DNA of 43,356 bases, from NCBI GenBank assembly GCA_003427395.1, contig BFEA01000188.1, forward strand, positions 354,809-398,164. Direction: 5' to 3'. The first letter of the stretch is position 1. Each line of letters opens with the position of its first letter. The notes under the pieces are model-generated. The model was not told the DNA's origin. It did not search any database and was given only the letters and a program-made list of their open reading frames with translations. Positions 10,844 through 20,167 of the stretch are shown here, in pieces. The position numbers and the translations under genes were made by a program. The DNA is from Chara braunii (lineage: Eukaryota; Streptophyta; Charophyceae; Charales; Characeae).

Positions 10844-11560
10844 AGCTAGACCACAAAAACTTATGGAACATGTCTAGCTCAGTCATTGAATATACACAAA
10901 CATAGGGCACAACAACTTTTCTCTTCTTTGGGCATATGACTAGGCCACCCTAGTCGCCCTGAACTGTTTAAGTATCCCAACTTCATATAATTATCTGCGC
11001 TTAGTCTTTTGAGGTAGCATATAACTGAACCGATCATCTTTAGCTCAAGATTCAGTCTGCCCATTCGTACCGCAAATTTATTCTTAATTAGTACTCTCTT
11101 CAGTTGGTGATAAGCTATAGTCAGACCACCCAAACTGATGGAACCCTGTCTGACTAGCCTGTTCTTAGATAACATAATAAATAAAGTATAGTCAAGTTAT
11201 AATCTTTTGGTTTCAGCATGTGCGTGGCATTGGACCAAGACTACCCAAACTTATGGAACATGTCTGGTCCTCAGCATGATTCTTTTTCTTAAAGCCAAAG
11301 CAGGAAGAGGCTGAGTCACCCAAACTTATAAAACATGCTCAGAACTCCTCGTTCAGAAACTAAAGAAACTGAAAGAAACCCAAAGTAAACAAGGCGACCA
11401 AGCCACCCAAACTTATGGAACATGCTTGGTCCCTGAAAAGTCATTCACAGTCATCCCTCACAAGTCAGAGCAACCAGACCACCCAATCTTATGGGAATCT
11501 GTCTGGTCCTTCAGGCAATCGAAAATAAACATAGCACTAAGCCCTCCAATCTTATGGAGA
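10844..11560. repeat. Array of short hairpins sharing a 20-nt loop
   Basis: The loop CACCCAAACTTATGGAACAT, or a close variant of 20-21 nt, occurs at about 10852, 11127, 11242, 11317, 11404 and 11480. Each is enclosed by complementary arms that differ between copies: AGCTAGAC/GTCTAGCT, AGTCAGAC/GTCTGACT, GGACC(A)AGAC/GTCTGGTCC, CTGAGT/GCTCAG, GACCAAGC/GCTTGGTC and ACCAGAC/GTCTGGT. A seventh loop near 11545 has lost its arms. A separate perfect 7-bp hairpin, GACTAGG/CCTAGTC, lies near 10938. Co-variation of stem arms is what selection on RNA or cruciform structure would give. Confidence 0.88.
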
Positions 11561-12340
11561 CTCTCCCAACCTTTGGTTGACCCAATCAAACAAACAATAT
11601 TGCCCTCCTCTCATCCTTCCCCCATATGCAATCCCACAATCTACTTTAGTCAAACAAATGAAACTGAAACTGATATTGCGCATACCTTCTTTTATTTAGT
11701 CTGGTTTGTGTCTTGAAGTCAAACTGAAAGTCAAAGTAGGGATGCAGGCAGTATACTCAGTCAAACATAGCAAGAGATACAGGTAAGGGTTATAATCGGG
11801 TTTATAAAAGGGAAATTAAGTTTTTACCTTCCAATTCTCTGCCTCTAGAACTCCTCCTGAGTTCCGGCAGAGCTCCCACAATCGGTGGGCAGACTCCCCA
11901 CAGAGTCTTGATGCGGTCCTACGGGTTGAAATCCCGCTTGCCTCCTTCCTCTCGTAACCACAGACTAGGCTTAGAGTAAGAAGGATAGAGACAGGGGTTT
12001 CGGACGTTCGAGATACAGGAGAGGGACATACTCAATTCCCGGGAGAGGGGGGCTCGCTCCTTCAAGTTCCTGCATGTTGCTTCCCACCTCCGCGACGGTT
12101 CTTCTTTCATCCCCCGGTAAGTATACTTTCTTCCCCTCTCTGCCCTTGTTCAAGCTCTCCAGGGGTATCTCCATCGAACCATACCAGCCCTCGCAGCTGT
12201 TCTTAGTGTGAAAACACCTGGCCAGCACCACGGCCAGGCTCAACCATACACAAACCAACATATCGGGCGCAACTCAGACTTACCGTATTAGCAGGTCCCG
12301 GTGAGCATTCTCCCTTTCTCCCTCTCTCTCTCAATAAATC
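11561..12340. other. No gene recognised
   Basis: This joins two hairpin arrays. The plus strand becomes pyrimidine-rich after 11800 and has a short CT tract at 12312-12332. The minus-strand ORFs here have no recognisable domain. Confidence 0.4.
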
Positions 12341-12347
12341 TTCCGTC

Positions 12348-13310
12348 AGAGAACGGGAAGACTCATTGTACTTTTCGTTGTCTCTTCCCTTCGGCGCAGC
12401 TCCTACCCGCTATTCTGCCTGAGCCACTCAAAAACTAACACTGCCATGTCGCTCGTCACTGAGAGAAATACCCGAAACGAGCCTTCAACTATCCGGTTCT
12501 GTCAAGAAAATGGCGAGATTTGACTCCTCCAGGCCTCACTCCTTCTCCCTCTATCTACCATCTCCCGCACGAGCCTTTCTAACTAACTTCTAACTTACTA
12601 ACTTCCTGCTCACTCTCACCACGGACCCGGGTGCGCCCACCTTCTAAGCCTCTACTTTGCTCCTCGCGCCTTGTCCCGTTCGGAGTCAAGTGGGTCACGA
12701 ACTCCTCCCCTTCACGCCAACTTTTTTGCCTGCGCCATCTCCACCCTTTTCAGTATGCGCCTGGCACCACCTCACGTCCACATTCTTCCCTTCTTTTTAG
12801 CTTTGCTTAGCTCCCCGTAGCTCTGCGCAGTGCCTCTTCAATCTAACTCTAATCAACTAATCCCAAAACTAACAATACCACCGGAATCGCCCTATCAAAA
12901 AACCCCGAACTAACACTTTCCTTCGCCCGATTCCGTGAAGAATCGGGCAAGATAATCGATTATTTCTTCGACCATGTCAAGTTTCTCTGACACTTCCGCG
13001 CAGTGCTCTCCTCCACTAACTCTCAATCTACTAACTCACGTCCAAAACTAACATCGCCATCGGGCTCGCCCACCTTCAGAACCCCCACTTCGCTTCTTAT
13101 CCCGCTCGAATCCATCGAGGATCGAGCTAGATTCAAACATTTCGCTCCCATCGTCTTCTCCCTCCACCATAGCTCTGCGCACTAACTTCTCTATCTAACT
13201 CCCCCTACACTGCTCCACTCAAAAAACTGACACGACCATTACGCTCGCCCGGTCCGTAAACCCCTCACTAGCATTTTCGCCCTCCTGTTTTCATTAAGAG
13301 ACGGGCGAGC
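12348..13310. repeat. Degenerate ~180-bp repeats, each with a different hairpin
   Basis: Phrases such as CTCTGCGCAGTGC...TCTAACT and AAAACTAACA...CCAT recur near 12440, 12830, 13005 and 13185, at about 180-bp spacing in the last three. A stem-loop lies in or near each unit, with arms that differ: TCTTCCGT/ACGGGAAGA (12348), GCTCGT/ACGAGC (12451-12482), GCCCGATTC/GAATCGGGC (12925-12948), GCTCGA(A)TCC/GGATCGAGC (13104-13127) and GCTCGCCCG/CGGGCGAGC (13243-13310). The plus strand is pyrimidine-rich throughout. No coding sequence was recognised. Confidence 0.65.
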
Positions 13311-14153
13311 TACACAATCTTTAGCTCCTTCGCTTTTTCTCAAACTTCTAATTCACCCGGCGCGAATTCGCACCAGGTTCATTTCCCTTTTGCTGCCCAT
13401 CCGTCACACCTTTTTCTGCGCCCATCACTCTTTCTGATGCGCTAAGCCGCCCCAGGCCTCCCATCTGTCCTAAGCTGAGCACTCACCCGTACACCGCACG
13501 GGACTTGCTCGGCAGAGGCAGCGGGTCGGCGGTCATAAAAGTCGAGGTCCGCTAAGTTGACTGTTGTTGAACCAAATATTCCCAGGGCAGATTATGACGA
13601 GCGCAACCTGCACTCGGCCGTCATAATAACTTTGGCACATCAGCAGGTCGATAGGCTCAAAGCTTGCTGCCCGCCCAAGTGTGGGTCTGAATAGGCCGAG
13701 CCCGGTCCTAGTGGTAGTAGGTTGACTGTACTGTTGCAGGCCTCCCACAGTACCCTGCATTGCCCGCGCCCTGGCGCAGTCCTGTCTGTCGGGTCCCAAT
13801 GGGCATGTTGTCACTCAAACCTCTTGCCGCAGGTCATGGCTAGCGAACAGTGCACCGTGACAACCCACGTCACCCTTGGGCCGCAGTCCCACAGACCCGC
13901 TCAGAATATTCTCAAATTCCCTTCCACTTTTAGGCTATCGCCGCTCTCCAAAACGAACGCAAAGGAAGCCACGACCACGAACCCCACCACCACGGCTTCC
14001 TTCCGCGCCATGGGTCAAGCACCCACCGGCCTTCATACACGTTGACCTCCTCGGTCGCACCGGAGTCTCGATGGGCGTGCTCAAAGTCTTTAACTGCCGT
14101 TTCGGCCCCGTGCCCAGCGTCGGCCTCAGAGCCGATTATCGAGGAAAAAAACC
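13311..14153. other. No gene recognised
   Basis: This is mixed-composition sequence between the hairpin repeats and a minus-strand gag-like ORF. Short ORFs on both strands lack domain signatures. An AAACAAACAAATAAATAAAC-type A-rich tract follows at 14160-14190. Confidence 0.4.
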
Positions 14154-14570
14154 TTAGACCATAATAAAACAAACAAATAAATAAACAATAAAAATAAGAA
14201 TACACGCCGTGCGTCCCTCTGGCCCGTGACGCCGCGCACACTCAAGTTGCGCATGGTTGCGCATCGCCCTCAATACCCCGCGCGTGCGCCACTCACCCAG
14301 ACGAGGACCTAAACTTCCTCTCTTGTGCGCGTCGTCAGATGAGCGAGGCTGCACTAGCGTAACTTGCAGAAAATACGCCAAATACCCTTGGTACGACAGC
14401 GCTTGCAAAGGTGCAAGGAGAGACGCAAGAACAATGCGAAGGTCCTTAGGGTCCACAATGTGCTGACCCCGGACCGTCGGGTGGGTGGACGCCTGAGAGG
14501 TGGACGACACCGCAACAATCTCCTCAGTTGTAGCCCTGTCCGTGGGTGGTGGAGGAAGAGAGGTAGACAT
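14154..14570 (-). CDS. Proline-rich ORF, possible Ty3 gag N-terminus
   Basis: The first ATG of this minus-strand frame is at 14570. The frame stays open upstream to about 14747, but only a TTG is available there. The protein is rich in P, S and T, with no zinc knuckle or catalytic motif, and its end (ILIFIVYLFVCFIMV) comes from an AT-rich tract and is probably not genuine coding. Its position 2 kb downstream of the minus-strand LTR and primer site at 16.6 kb suggests the start of that element's gag. This is inference only. Confidence 0.25.
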   Translation of the reverse strand: MSTSLPPPPTDRATTEEIVAVSSTSQASTHPTVRGQHIVDPKDLRIVLASLLAPLQALSYQGYLAYFLQVTLVQPRSSDDAHKRGSLGPRLGEWRTRGVLRAMRNHAQLECARRHGPEGRTACILIFIVYLFVCFIMV

Positions 14571-14790
14571 GGTGGGAGGTAGGGGGAGAGATGGGTTGTG
14601 GTATGAGGATAGAGGACCACCAGTGAGAGGAAGAGGACCGCGAGAGCGGAGTTGGTAGTCGTGGGTCGGCTCGCCCCGTGACCAACAGGTCGCGCGTGAG
14701 ATGGTGGCGCGGATGCGGTCGAGGGGAGAGGAGCCGTTCGGGTCCAAGGTGCCCGACGGAAGGAGGCGGGACAGTAGGGGGAGTTAGGAG

Positions 14791-14805
14791 AACCCTAAAC
14801 CCTAG
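14791..14805 (+). promoter_or_regulatory. Telo-box-like motif
   Basis: AACCCTAAACCCTAG contains two copies of the plant telomere unit CCCTAAA in this orientation. Such telo-boxes occur in plant promoters and as tiny interstitial telomere remnants. Nothing nearby shows which applies here. Confidence 0.4.
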
Positions 14806-15039
14806 AAAAACCATAAGAAAACCCTAACCGGGGTTCGGGTGGTTAGGGGAGGGTTGGTTAGGGGAGGGTAGCGGTGACCTAATCAAGAAAAGAAAATAAT
14901 AACCATTGAGGGGAGGGGGAGAGAGTAATATAAACAATGAAATTTTGAGATAAAATTAAACAAAAATAAAGAATAAAAATAAAGAAATAAATAAATTAAC
15001 AAAATGTGCAAAGAGAAGTGAAATTTATTTTTTTGGAAT

Positions 15040-15412
15040 TTTCGGCAACATTTCGTTACCCCCCATGGGGTCAAGAATGAGCCAAAGGAAGAAGAGGTCA
15101 GGAGAAGCACACTAAGTTTTACAATGTTACAAATGATAATTTTCATGAAAAAAAATAAAATAAATACGTAGATGAGGGGGTGAAGAAAAACTAAGTGTCG
15201 CTTTTTTGTTTTTCCAAAACTTTTGGCAGCATTTTGTTACCCCCATGGGGTCGAAGTGTGCCGTCAAAAGGAAAGACCAAGTAAAATTAGAAAATTTTGC
15301 CAGCACTTCGCTACCCCCAAGGGGTCAAAATGTGCTGAAAAGACTAAGTAAAAGAAAAAACAGAAAATTTTGGCAGCACTTCGTTACCCCCAAGAGGTCA
15401 AAATGTGTGTTG
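15040..15412. repeat. Four hairpin repeats around GGCAGCAC...ACCCC/GGGGT
   Basis: The core TTTTGGCAGCACTTCGTTAC followed by CCCC...GGGGTC occurs at about 15042, 15222, 15293 and 15364, some with small changes. The inner stem is ACCCC/GGGGT. The outer arms also pair and differ: GGC..CATT/AATG.GCC, CTTTTG.GCA/TG.GCC.CAAAAG and CAGCAC/GTGCTG. The motif TTTTGGCAGCACT is shared with the array at 9.95-10.6 kb, in the same orientation, so the two arrays may be related. Confidence 0.7.
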
Positions 15413-15469
15413 AAAGCAAGAATGGCTAACTCCTAATCAGATTTGAGGGTGCCGCAAGGAAATTCGAAT

Positions 15470-15960
15470 TTTCATAATAAATAAAAAATAAAATGAAATA
15501 AATCAGAAAATGAGAAAATAAGGTTGGGAATAAGATAATTCGAATTTTTGGAAAAAGGAGGGAATATAAATCAAAAGAAAGATAAAAAGAAGAAAAACAG
15601 AAAATTTTCTAAGTTGAGAGGGAGGGAGGATGAAAAAGTAAAAAGAAAAGGGAGAAATAGGTGAGAAAGAGAAAAGAGTGAAGGGGGAGATGGGGGAAGT
15701 GATGGGGTTGTAGTTAGGGGGGGGAAGAGGGAGAGGAGGGTGGTCGAGTAGGAGAGAAGGATACAAAAAAGTTGGAGAAGGGTAGATGAGATTAGTAGAA
15801 GATGGTGAGTGGGGAGGAGAGGAGAAAAAAAGGTTGTTGAAGGTGAGTGAAGAGGAAGGTAGGAGGAGAGAGTAGTGGTAGGGTTAGAAAAGATGATTAG
15901 ATGATGGGAGGGAAGAGAAAAGAGGTTGGGGGAGAGTGGGTTAGTGGTAGGATGGTGATA
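15470..15960. other. Purine-rich tract, no gene
   Basis: For nearly 500 bases the plus strand is almost all A and G, with few pyrimidine interruptions and a G-run near 15717. The minus strand, which would be the transcript of the LTR element at 16.6 kb, is pyrimidine-rich. No ORF is credible here. Confidence 0.6.
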
Positions 15961-16350
15961 CCAAACTCTTGCGTGACCAAGAGCAGAGCACTACCAAGAT
16001 CCCCAGGATCTTGGCCTTCAAATTGTTGCTGGCCTGATGCCACTGCAATAAAAAATTCTGGGGTGGGCTGAGATCTTGATCAGCCACCCAGATGTCACTG
16101 TAGTGCAGCCCCCTAGCCAGGGGGGTCTTCAAGATCCACAGCAAGCTGCTACGTGGCACTGCAGAGAGGCAGCACATGCCAGCCACGTGCGCAGGCGGCA
16201 ACACCCACCACCCGCTGCCAGGGGGAGGGGGGGGAGGCAAATAGTTGCCTTCCCGGCACGCTGCTCGCCGCTCGCCGACGAGGTGGGGGAGCGCAAATAG
16301 TTGCTGCGCCACCTCTTTAACAGCAGCAAGCCACAATACTAACTCATATT

Positions 16351-16440
16351 GTGGCTTTGGCCAGTGTGTTAAGGCATTGGCCACGCACGCGCATGAGCAG
16401 CAACTGCCCAGGTTTAAACCCTGTTAGCTGCAGCATCCCG
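16351..16440 (+). repeat. tRNA-derived SINE-like promoter region
   Basis: TGGCCAGTGTGTTAAGGC resembles the A-box region of a class II (Leu/Ser-type) tRNA, and GGTTTAAACCC at 16411-16421 fits a B box. The spacing and order fit an internal RNA polymerase III promoter. The 3' end of the unit was not identified, so the total length is unknown. Confidence 0.5.
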
Positions 16441-16618
16441 GATATTGGTAATAATAATCTGGGAGCGGAGCGGGGCAGCGTGGCGTGCGCGCGCGTGTGG
16501 CGGCCTTGGCCTTTTTTGTTGTTTCCACCCTGCGAAACCCTGAAAATCCCGCCACCGGGATTACACCGATTTCTCCCTGTTACGAGAGGGTGGTCGGGTT
16601 GGAGCGGGAACCATTCCC

Positions 16619-16630
16619 GCTTTGATACCA
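16619..16630 (-). promoter_or_regulatory. LTR-retrotransposon primer-binding site
   Basis: On the minus strand TGGTATCAAAGC starts three bases after the CA end of the adjacent LTR. It matches the plant initiator-Met-tRNA primer site TGGTATCAGAGC with one change. It fixes the orientation of the LTR at 16634-16979 as the 5' LTR of a minus-strand element. Confidence 0.7.
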
Positions 16631-16633
16631 GTG

Positions 16634-16979
16634 TGTCGGACCCGCCGGGATGGCGGTTCGTCAGGATGGAGAAGAAGGGTTGACGAAGGAGGAGGTAGAG
16701 ATGGAGCTGTAAGGGACAGCGCAGCTCCGACTCAGACTCAACACGCACGTACTCCAAGATGTGCAAAAGTGAAGAATGACGAAATACAAACTGCAGCTGG
16801 GGTATACCCCCAACGGACTGACTGGACTGGACTGGACAGGACTGGCCTGGTACCGATAGTGGTACCGAGCATGAATGGACTGGACTGAAACAGTACACGG
16901 CCTGTGGGGCCACGGCCTGGTCCCACAGGCCGAAATGGCAAATAGCCGAATAGGCCCTGGCCTATAGAGGCCCGATGCA
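16634..16979 (-). mobile_element. 5' LTR, copy 2, with adjacent primer site
   Basis: This 346-bp repeat with TG...CA ends (plus strand TGTCGGACCC to CCCGATGCA) matches 550-929. It is followed on the minus strand by an iMet-type primer-binding site. The internal region should run leftward into 16.6-14 kb, where only a SINE-like piece, a pyrimidine-rich leader, hairpin repeats and a doubtful gag ORF are seen. No RT or integrase is attached, so the element is truncated or non-autonomous. Confidence 0.72.
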
Positions 16980-17003
16980 CTCTTCCTCCTCCTCTTCTTA
17001 TAT

Positions 17004-17005
17004 CT

Positions 17006-17049
<44 letters not shown>

Positions 17050-17050
17050 T
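17004..17050. repeat. (TTTC)n microsatellite
   Basis: A run of about 11-12 CTTT units lies between the LTR and the Penelope-like element. N-terminal-endonuclease Penelope elements are reported to favour microsatellites, so this could be the insertion target. Confidence 0.9.
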
Positions 17051-17169
17051 TCCGTTCTTCCTGCTATCTTCGACCGTTGATGTTTGCCACTTTATTAGAG
17101 AAGTGACGAACGTGGTTTGGTAGATTTCCCGAGGAGTTACGTATCAAAGGTGAAGAACGTCATGACTAG

Positions 17170-18620
17170 ATGGCGGAGGGAGGACAAGGGAGTGGGTACG
17201 ACAACCGCAATTGCTATAATTGCGGTATGTACGGGCATTTCGTCCGATGGTGCTCACATCCACCGCGTAGCGAAGCGTATAGCGCAGGATCGCATAGACA
17301 AGATAGCGGGATCGTGCAAGGTCGACCGCCGATCTTCGATGGCCCTCATGCGCCCTCGGCCCCCCCTCTTCCTTCTGCTCCCCCACTACCACCTCCCTCT
17401 CCTCCTCCTCCTCCTCCTTCCCTGGCACCTTCACTAGGATCACAACGACCGCTACTTCAAGTTCCAGTACCAGCGACTTCGCATTCAATGCAGCAATAGT
17501 GCCAGCTACTTCGGGCGTGATTGTTCCTTATCAATCGCCTTGGACGGGCATGGGAGGAGCGAATGGGCGAAGTTGGAACTGGTAAGGGAGCAAATGGAGG
17601 AGATGGAAGCAAAAAAGCAAGGCACTTGTGGAGAAACGAGTAAAAAAGGTTGGGAGAAGGTAGAGCAACATGATAAGCCTTCGAACGAAGGAGAGATTAA
17701 CAAGGGAGATGTAACTGATAACCGCAAGCGTGACCAAGTGATGATGGCGGGTAACACTCCGATGCCGCAACATTAAGGAGTAGGACGACAACGTGTCAGG
17801 AATGATGTCACTCCTTTAGATACTGGCATGTTACGGATGGATTTTGATAGTGTGAAAAAGACGCAGGATGCACACTCTCTCCTCTTCCAAGAGATGCTCA
17901 GCTGCTTGAAGACATTCAAGGAGCAAGGCGCGATTCTTCTTACCCCACCTGTCACCCCGCCTGCTCCTCCACCATTTACAGCCCCCTGCCGCTCCCACTC
18001 CTGCTGGTTAGCCCCCACCGTCCCTATTCAACCTCATGCTCCCCCACCTGCCGCTCCCCAGCCACCACAACCAGGCGTTTATTCCCACGCCCCGACCTCC
18101 AGTACCAGACTCCCTTCCTTCTCCCCCTCACCCTCGCCCTCACCCATCTGTACTTCCAAGAGCATGCGCAGCTACTGAGCCAGGACCATCTCGAACTCAA
18201 AGTGATCAGCTCGAAACCCCGACCGGCAGCAGGTTTTCTGCACGACTGGCTGGAATGTTTGCCTCCGTTGCTGGGAATGGCACGAGAAGGAGATCAGCAG
18301 GTATCATTATCAACGAAGGAGGAGCCCAGAATCTGCGTTTCGATCGAATCAACCACGGTAAGAAGGTTGCGGTCGCAGGGCCCGGAAAGCAGGGAAGGAA
18401 GAAGTACATTGAGGATCTGATCAACGAACTCATGGTGGAAACCAAGCACGAACTTGAAGAGTTGTGCAAGAAGGACCACATTAAGTGCTATCGATGCGTC
18501 AGCTCATGGTGTCAGCAAGAAGATTACCTTTACTGCATTAGCAAAACTACGTGCTATCGATGCGTATGGTGAGGACGAAGAGGACGAGCAATCTGAGGAG
18601 GAATCTCAAGAGGAGAATCC
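17170..18620 (+). pseudogene. N-terminal region of the Penelope-like element: zinc knuckle, coiled coil, SAP-like
   Basis: An ATG at 17170 opens MAEGGQGSGYDNRNCYNC. The knuckle at 17212-17253 is C-YN-C-GMYG-H-FVRW-C (CX2CX4HX4C). After a stop, 17540-17776 gives a charged segment (KLELVREQMEEMEAKK) likely to form a coiled coil. The stretch 17930-18130 is proline-rich. From 18210 a frame reads SRFSARLAGMFASVAGNG, then RKKYIEDLINELM and HELEELCKK. It continues after a shift as HGVSKKITFTALAKLRA and an acidic tail ending near 18620. The last helical part resembles SAP/HeH-type DNA-binding folds (inference). The 15-bp GTGCTATCGATGCGT is duplicated at 18486 and 18551, near the frameshift. Confidence 0.6.
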
Positions 18621-18989
18621 CTCTTGATGATCTTTAGATCTACCTTCCACCTGGATCTTCCTCGAACGATTTAGGGAAAGACGGAAAGATGGAGGGTGGC
18701 AAGGTGTGGACACAGTAAGGATTCATATTACTATGCGGTTTCTTATTCCGACACTGGCATGCTATGTGCAGTTGCAGTGGACAGATAAATTCGTTGGCTG
18801 CTGGGACGATTTGCGAAAGAAAGTTGATGTGTGTGGGTGGGATGTTCCCTGTGTCTACGAATTCAAGTTGGTGTCCCCTTGGAGTGAGTGAGTTGAGTGA
18901 GAGGCCGAAGTAAATAAAAGAAAACGCAAGAGCGCCCATAGGATCACGTATACTACAGACAATTTATTTTTAGAATTGAATTAATTTCA

Positions 18990-19250
18990 CCAGATTACGG
19001 AATACATAGGTATATGACCTTTCCCGGAGAAGGGGATTAAAGTGACATACATTGGCTCAACTACTCGTTCGCTGAAAGTTAGATGGGATGCGCACATTAG
19101 GAGATCGCTGCAGTCAAACGATGGTAGAAATCATAAGTTGACGTCTCTCCTATCTCCCTCCCTATTGCCCAACCACTTCCATCACTAGGATTCTTAACAA
19201 GCTATCTGATGACGGGGTCGTGCATGCCATGTGCTAAGTATGGGAGGGAC
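18990..19250 (+). pseudogene. GIY-YIG endonuclease fragment of the Penelope-like element
   Basis: From 19018 one frame reads IKVTYIGSTTRSLKVRWDAH, with the YIG motif and the downstream Arg-rich helix expected of GIY-YIG nucleases. Just upstream a different frame reads YGIHRYMTFPGEG, which would supply the GIY motif at the correct distance. A single frameshift separates them. A TAG stop follows at about 19189. A third frame then gives GSCMPCAKYGRDFF, a CxxC that may be the linker region between endonuclease and RT. The fold would nick target DNA to prime reverse transcription. Confidence 0.65.
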
Positions 19251-19684
19251 TTTTTTCTCCGACTCGTGGGGTAATATCCAGCGAATGTTTGGCTGATCCA
19301 TTGTCGAAGTTGGAAGCAAGAGATTTTTACTAAAAAATTTTAAAAATGAATTTTTAAAAGGAGGTGTTTTTCATGTTATGAAATTGAGACGAAAGACGAA
19401 CTTGACCATTGTACGGCGAGATATACCAGCCTCTCTACTTCAGGCTCCTAGCACTAGGGCCGGACTTCATAAATCTGGTCCGCATAATCTGATTAAATTA
19501 TGTACGAACTCAATTAAGATGTTTCATAGAGACAGTGGTCGAACTATCCTCAAGGGAGTTGTTGGAAGGGCTTTAACTACCGTATAATCTTGTTTTCGAT
19601 GCTTGGCACTGACTGTCGTCAAGGTTATTTTTTATGAACAGATTTGTAAACCGTTGGTCACCGATTTGGCTAAATTGGTTATTG

Positions 19685-19835
19685 CCATTATTGGGAAACG
19701 TTGCTCTGAGAACCAGCTTGCAGCCTTTCTCATCTCATCTCGAGGCTCAGGGTGGATAACAGATTCTATGGACAAGAAATAAATATGTAGTTGATGTTCT
19801 GCCATTATTGGGAAACGTTGCTCTGATAACCAGAA
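19685..19835. repeat. Partial tandem duplication inside the Penelope-like element
   Basis: GCCATTATTGGGAAACGTTG and the following CTCTGA(G/T)AACCAG occur at 19685 and again at 19801, 116 bp apart. The stretch lies in the linker between GIY-YIG and RT. A frame at 19590-19780 reads as continuous coding (VVKVIFYEQICKPLVTDLAK) across the first copy. Confidence 0.75.
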
Positions 19836-20167
19836 TGAGGGGCTAATGGCCAGACAGTCTTGTGAGGTCTGGACATGTGAATTTAGTGAAAATAGGTTTC
19901 CTCGGAACAATGAGGGGCATGTTTCGTTTCGGTTTTCATAATTTCCTGATATTCCCCCGTCATTAAGGAATTGCAAAAACATTCTCTCCCCATCCAAGCC
20001 CCAAACAGTTGGTAGGATGAAGCGTGCGTTTTTTCTTGATAATGTTGTACCTGACTTATATCAAAAGTTTAAATCTGACGGACTATCACATATTCCGAGT
20101 AGTGATCGATGGGTTGGTAGCTTGAGGATGATCTTATCATGTTTTGCAAACAATGTGAGACGTAACA

